DNA from: Bradyrhizobium sp. AZCC 1719
Lineage (GTDB): Bacteria > Pseudomonadota > Alphaproteobacteria > Rhizobiales > Xanthobacteraceae
DNA length: 64,000 bases
Direction: 5' to 3'
Assembly: GCF_036924525.1 (NCBI RefSeq)
Contig: NZ_JAZHRU010000001.1
Coordinates: 6,973,001 to 7,037,000, forward strand
Shown here one piece after another: positions 40,843 to 49,806 of the stretch; the stretch's first letter is position 1, and every line of letters begins with the position of its first letter. A model generated the notes under the pieces. It did no database searches. It was given only the letters and a program-made list of their open reading frames with translations, and was not told where the DNA came from. The translations under genes were made by a program, and so were the position numbers.

Positions 40843-43233
40843 TCACTTCATCGCAGAACGGATATTTTCCTTGAGCGGAGTCCCGTCCGGCTCCAGCGAA
40901 AATGCGGCCTTGAATCGTTCGGCCGCCTTGTCCGTCTGCCCTGCCGCCGCGTAGCTCATGCCGAGGTGATACTGGAGCGCCGCAAGGTTGTTCATTCGCG
41001 TCATAGCCGCCTCGAGCGTGGCGATCGCACCCTTGAAATCGCCGCGCTTGTACTGGGCCCACCCCAACGTATCCTGAAACTGTGGCACGTCGGAACTCCT
41101 AAGCTTTTCCGACAACTCAAATGCACGTTCCAGGCTTGGCTTGTCGGTCCGATTGTCCAGTAGCAGGCTGACGAGATTGTTGATCGCAACCATAGAATTT
41201 GGCTGGTCCTGCAAGATCGCTTCGTACTGAGATATTGCTGCGTCGTTACTCCCTCGTTGGATATGGAATCCCGCCAGGGCGAGACGGAAAGCTAAATTGC
41301 CAGATAGCTCCGCAAGTCCAGCCTTGAGCACCTTCTCGGCCGCATCGTAGTCCTTGCTTTGAACATAGAACTCGCTCAAGGCCGTGTATCCCGCCGGCTC
41401 TTTCGGCTGTTGCTCGACTGCCTTCTTGAAGTTCTGCAGCGCCTCATCGTTCTTTTTTTCCGCCAGCTTCGCCTGGCCCAGAAACACCAGAAGCTGAGCA
41501 TTGGTCGGGAACTTGTTGCTCAGTCCCTGCAGCAGCGCCGCGGCTTTGTCCGGCTTGCCCTGCTTCACATAGGCTGAGGCAAGTGCCAGCGCCGGCTGAG
41601 GCGCGTCTGGCGCCGCTTTGTGCGCAGCCTCCAACGCTGCGATACTTTCCTCGATCTTGTTTTGGCCGGCGAGCGCTGCGGCGCGGATCTGTTCGGCAAC
41701 GACCCGGGCTCCCTCAACGCGTGACATGGCGTCCGCGATCGCCAAGGCTCCCGACCAGTTCTGGCGGCTCAATCTGACCTGCCCGAGCGACGACCATATT
41801 TGGAGATTGCCGGAATTGCGATTGGCGGCTTCCATCAAGATCTCTTCGGCGCGAGCCGCATCGCCCTTGCGCTGCAGGAATGCGACGTAACGGAGGACGA
41901 CATCAGTGTTGGAGTTGGACGATTTCAGCGCGTCGACATACTGACGATCGGCTAACTCGCCCTTCCCGCTCCGTTCATACGCCACTGCCATCAGCGATAA
42001 CAGTTCGACCGATTTTGGCTGATCGTTGAGCGCTTCACGCAAATCGGAAATGGCGCTGTCGAACTGGCCCTTGTCGATGCTCATCGCTGCCCGCAGGCGC
42101 AGCGCGCCCCCATTGCGGCGATCCTTTGCGAGGATTTCGGCGATCAAAGGCTCGGCTGCCGCCTTCTCTCCCTTGGAAAGATGGATTTCCGCGAGCTTTA
42201 CCTGAGCAGCGAGTTTTTTGTCGGGGGCGGCGACCGTATTTGCCAGCTTCTGCAAAGCCTGTACGGCATCGACCGTTCGGTTCTGCTGATGATTTAGCTC
42301 GGCCAATGCGATCTGGTAATCAAAATCATCGCCGCCTGCCTTGACCCGCGCTTCCAGCTCCGCTCGGGCGGCATCCGCCCCCTTTGTGGCAGCCAAGAAG
42401 CGAACAAGGTCCATTCCGATCTTGCTGTCGGCCGGGCTGGCTTCGGCCCTCGCCCGGAATTCCTTCTCTGCCTCGGCGAACTTTCGCTGTGCGATGAGAA
42501 ATTGCAGAAGCTGAGCTCGGTAGGTGGCCTCTTGAGGATTCTGCGCGATCAGCTTGCGCAACAACTCTTCCGCCTTTGGCAAATCCTTCTTGCGTGCATA
42601 CATGTCGATTTTCTGCAGCGTGAGGCGCGTGTCGTCCTTGGAGCCCGCGGGGACCGAATCCAGAAGCTTCAATGCGCCATCCAGATCGCCATCAGCGACC
42701 TTTTTAGACGCCAGCACCGAGATCGCATCGACGTTGGCCGGATCGATCTCATATGCGCGCTGCGCCTCGCGGATCGCGCCTGCATTGTCATTCGTGCGAA
42801 GCAGAATGATCGAGCGCAGGGCATGGAGTTCCGCGTTTGGCTTGTCGCCTTCGTTGGCGGCATCGACGACCCGAAGCGCGGCTTCGGCTGCTCCGCCCCC
42901 CACCATAATTCTTGCGAGCTTCAATCGCGCGTTCAGATCGTTCGGATCCAATTCGACGATGCGGCGCAGATCCAGGAAGAGCGAACTCGCCTTTGTCCGC
43001 TCGTCGATACCTGCGAGCGCCCGCCAGACTTCGACCTTGTCGCTCTTGTACTTGACGGCTTTCAGAAGTTCCTTTCGCGCCTCAAGGTCGTCCTTCTTTT
43101 CGATAAGAGCTATTCCGCTCTCATAGTAACTTTGCGCGCGTTCTTCGGGCGATCCGCAGCCCGCTAGGAACGTCACGAGCAGGAGCGCAAGAGCGCCGCG
43201 AACGTGAAAAGACTGACCGACTGGCTGCTTCAT
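40843..43233 (-). CDS. prsT: PrsT-like TPR-repeat lipoprotein
   Basis: 796 aa. The lipobox VTFLAGCGSPEERAQSYYES makes it a lipoprotein. The rest is almost continuous TPR-type helical repeats, for example EARKELLKAVKYKSDKVEVW, AIREAQRAYEIDPANVDAIS and ALQNFKKAVEQQPKEPAGYT; I estimate 18-22 units. This length and the C/SPEERAQSYYESG N-terminus match PrsT proteins of PEP-CTERM loci, thought to be periplasmic scaffolds for exopolysaccharide export. The gene converges on the barrel gene and is downstream of a divergent promoter shared with other locus genes. Confidence 0.88.
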   Translation of the reverse strand: MKQPVGQSFHVRGALALLLVTFLAGCGSPEERAQSYYESGIALIEKKDDLEARKELLKAVKYKSDKVEVWRALAGIDERTKASSLFLDLRRIVELDPNDLNARLKLARIMVGGGAAEAALRVVDAANEGDKPNAELHALRSIILLRTNDNAGAIREAQRAYEIDPANVDAISVLASKKVADGDLDGALKLLDSVPAGSKDDTRLTLQKIDMYARKKDLPKAEELLRKLIAQNPQEATYRAQLLQFLIAQRKFAEAEKEFRARAEASPADSKIGMDLVRFLAATKGADAARAELEARVKAGGDDFDYQIALAELNHQQNRTVDAVQALQKLANTVAAPDKKLAAQVKLAEIHLSKGEKAAAEPLIAEILAKDRRNGGALRLRAAMSIDKGQFDSAISDLREALNDQPKSVELLSLMAVAYERSGKGELADRQYVDALKSSNSNTDVVLRYVAFLQRKGDAARAEEILMEAANRNSGNLQIWSSLGQVRLSRQNWSGALAIADAMSRVEGARVVAEQIRAAALAGQNKIEESIAALEAAHKAAPDAPQPALALASAYVKQGKPDKAAALLQGLSNKFPTNAQLLVFLGQAKLAEKKNDEALQNFKKAVEQQPKEPAGYTALSEFYVQSKDYDAAEKVLKAGLAELSGNLAFRLALAGFHIQRGSNDAAISQYEAILQDQPNSMVAINNLVSLLLDNRTDKPSLERAFELSEKLRSSDVPQFQDTLGWAQYKRGDFKGAIATLEAAMTRMNNLAALQYHLGMSYAAAGQTDKAAERFKAAFSLEPDGTPLKENIRSAMK

Positions 43234-43297
43234 CTTTGGCCCTGGATTACTGTCATGCGGCCGAACGCGGCCGGATAATCGTCTGTTTTCTCCGCTA

Positions 43298-44473
43298 TCA
43301 CACTTCCTGTGACAGGAGGAATTCGAATCTGTTCAGGCGAAATACTCGTCGCAGGCCGGCGGACACGCCGGTAAACAAGAGTTTCTGTCCACGGCTGGCC
43401 AATTGCTTTCGAACCATCAGGAACACTCCGAAGAATCTTGCGTCGATGTACTGGGTATTCGAAACGTCGAGGACCATTCGCTTGCCGCTGTCGAGCGCAT
43501 CGCGGAGCTGCTTGATTGCCGCGTCAGCATGCGCGGCAACCGCGGCCCCGGATAGGGCAATGGTTACGGAACCGTGATCTTCGTGTCTGGCGACCGACAG
43601 CTTCTTCAAATTTCGCACGCGCCACTCGCTGAGCATCAGGGGCAGCACAGAGGTGACCAGCATTGCAAGCAGGGCCCTTCCGTCGCTCCAGTAACGCCGC
43701 CAAAGATACGGCTCTTCCTTGATGCGCCACAGCCACTCGAACCCGGTGCTGCGGAGCATCGGCGGTGCCCGCCGGACGGTCCCGGCCTCGAAATTGATGG
43801 TGGCCCCGAACTGGGCGCGAACGGGCGGGCGCAGCCGCCAGTGATTGTGCAGCAACCAGGCCTGGGCCTTTTCCGCGCCGAAGAATACCGCAATTAAATC
43901 CGCGTTGCTCGCGTTTATTTCGTCGATTATTTCCGGCGAACTCATCTCCTCGATCGTGCCAAAACCGGGGTTGAGCACGCCGACGCATTCGAGGCCGCCG
44001 CTTTCGGCGTTCAGCCTGGCGCCGACCGCAGCCGCGAGCCCTTCGGCGCCGCCCAGCAGGAAAACCCGCAGACGCCTGCCCGTCGCGTTGACCGATTTAA
44101 GCCGGCCGAACAGGTCGCTGCCGGCAATTCTCTCATGGATCGGAATACCCAGCAGTTTGGCGATCCAGATCAGTGGCATGCCGTCGGCAAGACACAGATC
44201 GCTCAGCAGCATGGATTCCCGGAACGTGCCGATGATCTGGCTCTTGACGAGGAAATTGACGTTGGGCGTCGAGATCAGAAATGGCGAGCCGGCATTCGTG
44301 GCGAGATCCATCGACCGCAGCAGCGAGGGAAAATCGAGCGCATCCACCGGAATGCCCAGGAGACCAAATACGTTGCGTGAAAGATCGTCCGGAGAGGCGC
44401 ATGCCGATTGCGGGTCTGCAGGTTGCTCGGAAAAATCGGCCGAAACCGCCGGCGGGCGCAACGTCTTCAACAT
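43298..44473 (-). CDS. WecB/TagA/CpsF-family glycosyltransferase fused to a STAS domain
   Basis: 391 aa from MLKTLRPPAVS (GGAGCATTT upstream). Residues ~35-250 form the WecB/TagA fold (GT26): VFGLLGIPVDAL, LISTPNVNFLVKSQ, LLSDLCLADGMPL, AGSDLF, VFFGAEKAQ and GATINFEAGTVRRAP-MLRSTGFEWLWRI. The C-terminal ~95 residues (SVTIALSGAAVAAHAD, MVLDVSNTQYIDARFFGVF) are a STAS domain, normally found in anti-sigma antagonists and sulphate transporters, with a conserved loop around the S/D position (DVSNTQYID). The two-part protein suggests enzyme activity linked to a regulatory or targeting module. I know no standard function for this fusion. Confidence 0.87.
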   Translation of the reverse strand: MLKTLRPPAVSADFSEQPADPQSACASPDDLSRNVFGLLGIPVDALDFPSLLRSMDLATNAGSPFLISTPNVNFLVKSQIIGTFRESMLLSDLCLADGMPLIWIAKLLGIPIHERIAGSDLFGRLKSVNATGRRLRVFLLGGAEGLAAAVGARLNAESGGLECVGVLNPGFGTIEEMSSPEIIDEINASNADLIAVFFGAEKAQAWLLHNHWRLRPPVRAQFGATINFEAGTVRRAPPMLRSTGFEWLWRIKEEPYLWRRYWSDGRALLAMLVTSVLPLMLSEWRVRNLKKLSVARHEDHGSVTIALSGAAVAAHADAAIKQLRDALDSGKRMVLDVSNTQYIDARFFGVFLMVRKQLASRGQKLLFTGVSAGLRRVFRLNRFEFLLSQEV

Positions 44474-44767
44474 AAATGCTCCACGAACCACAAATCTCGC
44501 CCGGCGCACCCGCGGGGGCCATCATATGATTAACGAATAGTAAGTGATCTACTACGAAAATCTTGCTCAGTGAAATCGATTTAATATACGTGATTAATAC
44601 CGTACTCCTGAATGAATGCCAATTCAGAGGGGGCGGGCGGCACGCCGTACCCCGGGGAATTGCGGGGCTGTCGGCGAGAGACGAATGTTTGGCGCACTGA
44701 GAACCGGGCGCTTCCAACGCAGCCAGCCGTCGGCTATTTGGTTTAATTCCAGGACAGGTGCACACAC
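44474..44767. promoter_or_regulatory. AT-rich divergent promoter gap
   Basis: 294 bases between divergent genes, with an AT-rich core (TGATTAACGAATAGTAAGTG and AATCGATTTAATATACG) that contrasts with the GC-rich coding neighbours. It probably holds promoters for the STAS-fusion gene and the acyltransferase gene. Boxes not assigned. Confidence 0.45.
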
Positions 44768-45286
44768 GTGGATCAGGCTACCGAACAGATCAGCGCCGAC
44801 GTTCCCGACTGGACGCGGGAGCGCCCCCGGCAGTTCTGGGACCCCGGCCGCAAGCTGCTGCTGACGGTCCGGCGCTACCAGTTCTGGCGAGCACGCGGCG
44901 GCTTTTTCGGCACGCTGTGCTGCAAGTTCATCGCGCTGCGTCACCGCTTCTGGACAGTGGTGACCGGAGCCGAGATACCGCTAACTTGCCAGATCGGCGG
45001 CGGTCTACTGGTCCCTCACCCCAATGGCATCGTCATTCACCCGGACGCCAAAATTGGCGTGAACTGCCTGATTTTCCATCAGGTCACACTTGGCAGCCGC
45101 GGCCGCGGCGGGGTTCCCGAAATCGCCGGCCATGTCGATATCGGCGCCGGCGCGAAGATCCTCGGACCGGTCAAGATCGGTGCGCATGCGCGGATCGGAG
45201 CGAATGCGGTGGTGATTGCCGACGTTGAGCCATACGGGGTAGCGACGGGATATCCTGGAGGAACGGGCAAGAATGCGACCCCATAA
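44768..45286 (+). CDS. Hexapeptide-repeat acyltransferase, serine-acetyltransferase like
   Basis: 172 aa, GTG start. A helical N-terminal part is followed by left-handed beta-helix repeats: IGGGLLVPHPNGIVIHPDAK, IFHQVTLGSRGRGG, HVDIGAGAKILGPVKIGAHA and IGANAVVIADVEP. The catalytic histidines of serine acetyltransferases are matched by HPNG and FHQVTLGS. In exopolysaccharide loci such proteins acetylate sugars rather than serine; here that is inference from context. No clear partner at the N-terminus for cysteine synthase binding. It may act with the second acyltransferase 264 bases downstream. Confidence 0.85.
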   Translation: MDQATEQISADVPDWTRERPRQFWDPGRKLLLTVRRYQFWRARGGFFGTLCCKFIALRHRFWTVVTGAEIPLTCQIGGGLLVPHPNGIVIHPDAKIGVNCLIFHQVTLGSRGRGGVPEIAGHVDIGAGAKILGPVKIGAHARIGANAVVIADVEPYGVATGYPGGTGKNATP

Positions 45287-45549
45287 ACAAATGTCCGATC
45301 ATGGGGACATTCAACTTACACAATCCGCCGACCGCGACTACGGACCGCATACTCGGCACGATGGTGCGGAATTCCCTTCTATCGAAGCCACGCTTCGCAA
45401 GCCACTTAACACGGCATCCGTCGGCCGCGTTCATCACTAATCTTAACTAACCTCCCAATCTCTCGCCGGATGCCGGCCGTCAGAGCGCTCAATGCGACCA
45501 AAAACGGTTCCTGTTCAATCCGCCCTGGTGGTACAGCATAATTCGCTAT

Positions 45550-46113
45550 TTGAACTCGCAAGCCGATGTTCGGGACTGCATTGCAATGTTTGATAATATT
45601 CGAGCCGATTTTGACGCGCACGGCCGCGACGCGGGGGCCCAGGGATTTTGGGTCATGGTGATCTATCGATTTGGTCGATGGCGGTACGGCGTGCGCCCGG
45701 CATTGCTGCGCAAGCTGTGTTCGTTCATCTACAAGGTGCTTTACAAGATCATTCAAATCATTACCGGAATAGAGCTGCCCTGCGAGGCAGTCGTGGGTCG
45801 CAATTTCGTCATCGATCATTTTGGCGGCATCATAGTCAGTGGCTACGCGCGTTTCGGAGACAATTGCCGCATCCGAAACGGCGTAGTTGTCGGGCTGCGA
45901 CGTGTTGAGGAGCCCGTCGCTCCTATCGTCGGCAACAACGTCGACATTGGTGCAGGAGCCAAACTGCTGGGCCCGATCAGGATCGGCGACAATTCAATTA
46001 TCGGGGCCAACGCCGTCGTGATCGAGGACGTTCCTGAAAACAGCATAGCTATCGGCGTGCCCGCTGTCGTCAAGCCGCGTCGCCAGCAATCGACGGCAGC
46101 CTACAACCCGTGA
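45550..46113 (+). CDS. Second hexapeptide acyltransferase, serine-acetyltransferase like
   Basis: 187 aa from a TTG; a later ATG (MFDNIRADF) would give 175 aa. N-terminal helices RADFDAHGRDAGAQGFWVMV and YRFGRWRYGV are typical of serine acetyltransferase relatives; the beta-helix follows with VIDHFGGIIVSGYARFGDNC and IGNNVDIGAGAKLLGPI-type repeats. The open frame extends upstream to 45451 as FNPPWWYSIIRYLNSQ, which reads like real protein but lacks an ATG, GTG or TTG. So the true start is unclear or non-canonical. It probably O-acetylates the polymer. Its stop overlaps the next GTG. Confidence 0.8.
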   Translation: MNSQADVRDCIAMFDNIRADFDAHGRDAGAQGFWVMVIYRFGRWRYGVRPALLRKLCSFIYKVLYKIIQIITGIELPCEAVVGRNFVIDHFGGIIVSGYARFGDNCRIRNGVVVGLRRVEEPVAPIVGNNVDIGAGAKLLGPIRIGDNSIIGANAVVIEDVPENSIAIGVPAVVKPRRQQSTAAYNP

Positions 46114-47099
46114 CGCCTGCTGAAGGGCCATACCGCTACGGCGTCGTCGCGATCGGCCGCAATGAAGGCGAGCGCCTCAAGCAATGCCTGATGTCCGCGC
46201 AGGAGGCCGATTTAATTGTTTACGTTGATTCCGGCTCGACCGACGGCTCGGTCGCTTGGGCCAGAAGCCGCAGCGTCGAAGTCGTGGAGCTCGACATGAA
46301 GACAGGCTTCACTGCCGCTCGGGCCCGCAACGCTGGTTTTGCCCGCCTGACGGAGCTGCGGCCTGATCTGGAGTATGTGCAATTTGTAGACGGTGACTGC
46401 GAACTGGCGAAGCAATGGCCCGAGCGCTCCATGGCGTTTCTGGATCAACACCCAAAGGTTTGCGCCGTATTTGGCCGACGTCGCGAGCGTCATCCGGAGC
46501 ATTCGTTCTACAATGAACTTTGTGATCGCGAATGGAACGTGCCGATCGGAGAGAGCCGCTTCTTCGGCGGCGACGTAATGATGAGGACCACTGCCCTCAC
46601 CAGGGCCGAAGGATATCGCGACGAACTGATCGCGGGCGAGGAGCCGGAGCTCAGCGTCCGACTTCGCGCCGCCGGCTGGCTGATCTGGCGAATTGGCGAG
46701 GAAATGACCCTGCATGACGCCGCGATTACGCGTCTCGAGCAGTGGTGGCGTCGGCATGTGCGCAGCGGATTTGCTTTCGCAAACGGAGCCCATCTCCATG
46801 GGGCGCCCCCCGAACGGCTTTGGGTCTGGGAAAGCCGGCGCGCCATGTTGTGGGGCCTCATCATTCCCTTGATGTGCATCTGCCTTGCCATAGCCTTTGG
46901 ATTGCCAGGCCTTCTGGCCTTCTTGATTTATCCGCTGCAGCTCGGGCGCAGAATCTTTCACATCCCGGGAGCGTGGCGTGTTCGAATTCAGTTGGCTTTC
47001 TTTGAGCTGTTGTCGCGCTTTCCGGAAAGCATCGGCCAGCTCAAGTTCATTCGCGACAGGCTCCTGCGAGCGCCGTCCCGAATCATTGAGTACAAGTGA
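46110..47099 (+). CDS. Family 2 glycosyltransferase
   Basis: 329 aa, GTG start overlapping the previous stop (GTGA). GT-A fold: VVAIGRNEGERLKQCLMSAQ, LIVYVDSGSTDGS (UDP-sugar aspartates), FVDGDCEL (DxD-like) and EEPELSVRLRAAGW (acceptor acid). Two C-terminal hydrophobic stretches (WGLIIPLMCICLAIAFGLPG and GLLAFLIYPLQLG) probably anchor it to the membrane. It adds a sugar to the lipid-linked unit; donor and linkage unknown. Confidence 0.9.
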   Translation: MTPAEGPYRYGVVAIGRNEGERLKQCLMSAQEADLIVYVDSGSTDGSVAWARSRSVEVVELDMKTGFTAARARNAGFARLTELRPDLEYVQFVDGDCELAKQWPERSMAFLDQHPKVCAVFGRRRERHPEHSFYNELCDREWNVPIGESRFFGGDVMMRTTALTRAEGYRDELIAGEEPELSVRLRAAGWLIWRIGEEMTLHDAAITRLEQWWRRHVRSGFAFANGAHLHGAPPERLWVWESRRAMLWGLIIPLMCICLAIAFGLPGLLAFLIYPLQLGRRIFHIPGAWRVRIQLAFFELLSRFPESIGQLKFIRDRLLRAPSRIIEYK

Positions 47100-47182
47100 A
47101 ATATTGAGATGAGACTGGCAGACCAACAACGGGTCCGCGCCAGAAGCCTGGTCTAGAGGGACCAGCTCACGTGAGGTACGAT

Positions 47183-47983
47183 ATGCCCAATGGCGCATTG
47201 TTTGAATATTTCGATCGCATCGAGATCATCCATTTGCCTGAACGAACTGACCGCTTGGCAGCCCTGCGATCGGAACTGGCGCGCGTCGGGCTGGATATCG
47301 ATGGTCCCAAGGTCCGCATTCCGAAGGCTCCCAGATCTGAGACCACATACGGCTTTCCATCACGAGGCGTGTACGGCAATTTTTTGAGTCACCTCGATAT
47401 CATCGAGCGCGCGTATCAGGATGGGCTCAATTCCGTTCTTGTTCTCGAAGACGATGCCTTGTTCAGCAACTCCTTCAATCGTCATCAGGCCTCCATGGCC
47501 GGCCATCTGCGGACGCACGATTGGGATGAGCTGTTCCTCGGTCATTCCATCACGAGCGGGCTTCCGTCATCCAAATCCGGACTTGTGAAGCTTTCCGGAG
47601 ACTTTCTTTGGGCTCATTGCTATGCGGTACACCGCCGGATCATGCCGAGAATGGTGCAATACTTTCGAGAAACCATCGAACGGCCGGCGGGTCACCCTGA
47701 CGGTGGGAAACTGTATATAGATGCTGCTCACACGCTGTTCCGGCGGCGCAATCCGGAAATAACCTGCCTCGTAAGCTCCCCATGCCTGAGCATTCAAAAA
47801 GGCTCGCAAAGTAGTCTAAACTCGGCGCCTTGGTATTATCGGTTCGGCCCCACCATGGCGTTGGCCGCAATGGCCAGGAATTTTCGCGACGAATGTTGGC
47901 GTCGGGGGCTAATCAGTGTCGGCCCAAAGGGCGAGGTCGCCTCCACAGTGGTGTCGGCAACGCCGTGGCCGGAAGAGAATTGA
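47183..47983 (+). CDS. Family 25 glycosyltransferase
   Basis: 266 aa from ATG 47183 (GAGG 7 bases upstream). FDRIEIIHLPERTDRLAALR is the GT25 start; GVYGNFLSHLDIIERA and VLVLEDDALFSNSF carry the metal-binding EDD. Family members add galactose or glucose to lipooligosaccharide or collagen-type acceptors. It follows the GT2 gene and probably extends the same side chain. No membrane anchor seen. Confidence 0.87.
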   Translation: MPNGALFEYFDRIEIIHLPERTDRLAALRSELARVGLDIDGPKVRIPKAPRSETTYGFPSRGVYGNFLSHLDIIERAYQDGLNSVLVLEDDALFSNSFNRHQASMAGHLRTHDWDELFLGHSITSGLPSSKSGLVKLSGDFLWAHCYAVHRRIMPRMVQYFRETIERPAGHPDGGKLYIDAAHTLFRRRNPEITCLVSSPCLSIQKGSQSSLNSAPWYYRFGPTMALAAMARNFRDECWRRGLISVGPKGEVASTVVSATPWPEEN

Positions 47984-48032
47984 GATGTTGGCGTCGACAT
48001 ATTTGACGGCAGCTTGGCTATAGCAAGCATCC

Positions 48033-49490
48033 CTAATCTCGAGAAGCCAGGAATTCCGCCAAGCGAAGAGCAAGACTCACTATCGTGAGCGTCGGATTGC
48101 AACCACCGCCGGTGGGGAAAATCGAACTGCCAGCGATATATAGATTATCCACCCCGAAGACCTGGCAATTCTCGTTTACAACCCCGAATTCCGGCGTTGT
48201 CGCCATGCGTGTCGTACCCATATGGTGAGCGTGAGCTCCGACCTCGATGTCCAGACTTGGGTTCGTTATGAACGGCGCGAGTTGCACACGTGCAAGATCA
48301 AGCCTGGCCATCTCCTCAGCCGTCTTGATCGCAAGCAGACGTATCGTCTTCTTGTCACGCTCGTTCACGTTCCAGTTCAACTGGATCCGGCGCAATCCAA
48401 ATTTGTCGGTGTCGTTGACCAAGGTAACTCGGCTGTCGGGATTGGGCGACTGCTCGATTAACGACGTGACCAAACCATCACCGGGGCAATCGAAGTCCAC
48501 CACCTGCCTCATGACCTCAGCCATGCGTGGCAAGGCACAGCCAGTTTCACGCGCAAATTGCTTCAGTACACGAAGCCGTCCATAGCTTTGCGGCGACGAA
48601 TTAGGGCCGAAGCTCACGATCCCGTTGCCAATGTTGTTTTGTCGCAAGAACTCGACGGTCGGAACTAGCGAAGCTTCCTTTCGCCAGAATTGCGTGTCGG
48701 TTACGATGAATCGTCCGATAGGGACGTTTAGATGCTCCATAAAACAGCGACCGACCCAGCCGCTGCCATTGCCAATCCCCTCTGGTACTTGTCGATTGGC
48801 ATTGAGCAGAAGTCGGGCATTTTCGATTGCCCCGAGCGCTACAACGTATCTTGGCGCCGAAACATCTAACTTCTGACCATTGAAATTTTGAACCACAAGA
48901 CTGCGGACCTGCGACAGGCTATCGGTTAACTTCAGGTCGGTAAGGTTCGCATTGTAAAAGAGATCAATTCGCTCCGACGTGCGAATTTCGGCGTCGTATT
49001 TCTCCGCAAAACGGGTGGGAGGGCTCAGAGCAAAGCCGCTCTGCCTGAACGATCGAGACGCAAAGCGAGGATCATCGTAGGGCGAGAGGTCCTTACCTCC
49101 GATGTCCACAATTTCCTGGGCCTCTTCCATGCCCTTGATGACCTGATCGTACGAAATCGGCCATCCTGGCATCCCGAAATATTCGCGAGCTTCAAAATCG
49201 ATTGGATCGAAAACGCTGCACCGCCCGCTCCAATGATTGGATGTACCGCCGAAGTATCTAAGCCGACCGCTTTCGACAAACCAATACTGCCGTCCAATAC
49301 TCTTCCCATCGTAAAGATGTTGCGACTGGTCGCTGTACTCGAGACCTCCCCCCTCAAGTAGCAAGACTGTCTTGCCGCCAGCAGAAAGCTTCCTCGCTAT
49401 CGTAATTCCAGCGGGCCCCGTTCCGCAGACGCAAACGTCATAACTCCTCCCGGAAATACGCGACCAGGCCTCATTGAAATCAAAAATCAT
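48033..49490 (-). CDS. GMC-family FAD oxidoreductase
   Basis: 485 aa. FAD Rossmann YDVCVCGTGPAGITIARKLS near residue 17, GGTSNHWSGRC near 80, and the C-terminal block HHMGTTRMATTPEFG then NLYIAGSSIFPTGGGCNPTL hold the histidine and asparagine expected of the active site. GMC enzymes oxidise alcohols or sugars to carbonyls. There is no signal peptide, but a small Tat-signal protein is encoded 6 bases upstream, as in membrane sugar dehydrogenases with a small subunit. Lying among sugar-polymer genes, it may oxidise a sugar residue or acceptor. Confidence 0.9.
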   Translation of the reverse strand: MIFDFNEAWSRISGRSYDVCVCGTGPAGITIARKLSAGGKTVLLLEGGGLEYSDQSQHLYDGKSIGRQYWFVESGRLRYFGGTSNHWSGRCSVFDPIDFEAREYFGMPGWPISYDQVIKGMEEAQEIVDIGGKDLSPYDDPRFASRSFRQSGFALSPPTRFAEKYDAEIRTSERIDLFYNANLTDLKLTDSLSQVRSLVVQNFNGQKLDVSAPRYVVALGAIENARLLLNANRQVPEGIGNGSGWVGRCFMEHLNVPIGRFIVTDTQFWRKEASLVPTVEFLRQNNIGNGIVSFGPNSSPQSYGRLRVLKQFARETGCALPRMAEVMRQVVDFDCPGDGLVTSLIEQSPNPDSRVTLVNDTDKFGLRRIQLNWNVNERDKKTIRLLAIKTAEEMARLDLARVQLAPFITNPSLDIEVGAHAHHMGTTRMATTPEFGVVNENCQVFGVDNLYIAGSSIFPTGGGCNPTLTIVSLALRLAEFLASRD

Positions 49491-49496
49491 CGGAAA

Positions 49497-49682
49497 TCAT
49501 TTCCTAGTCACAGTATCCTGGCGGTGCAAAACCCAGCCATTCACGATCTCAAATTCCTTGACATTATCCGTTTCAGTGGCCTCGAGAATAGCTTCATCGC
49601 TGATCCTCGAGCGAGGCCCCGCGACAAAGGCGAGAACACCTGCGAGGATCCCAAAACAGCTACGACGGTTCAAAATAGACAT
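49497..49682 (-). CDS. Small Tat-signal protein upstream of the GMC oxidoreductase
   Basis: 61 aa from the ATG of MSILNRRSCFGILAGVLAFV, a twin-arginine signal (NRRSCFG, hydrophobic core, GPR). The mature part is only about 30 residues, SDEAILEATETDNVKEFEIV and VNGWVLHRQDTVTRK, and is acidic. The gene ends 6 bases before the GMC start. By analogy with the small subunits of gluconate- and sorbitol-type GMC dehydrogenases it may carry the enzyme across the membrane or regulate it; the sequence match is not recognised, so this is inference. Confidence 0.65.
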   Translation of the reverse strand: MSILNRRSCFGILAGVLAFVAGPRSRISDEAILEATETDNVKEFEIVNGWVLHRQDTVTRK

Positions 49683-49806
49683 GTTCGATGTCACCTAATT
49701 CATCTTGCTACACCGCCATGCGCGGTCATATGGACACTCAAAGTTTACGCAACCACTTCGCTGGCCATTAGCCTACTTGATCGAGGTAAATCAAAAAGAT
49801 CATTCC

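Noticed and set aside
44768..46113. The two acyltransferases as true cysteine-biosynthesis CysE
   Set aside because: Two short copies in a polysaccharide locus and no cysK nearby; sugar acetylation fits better, although this stays inference.
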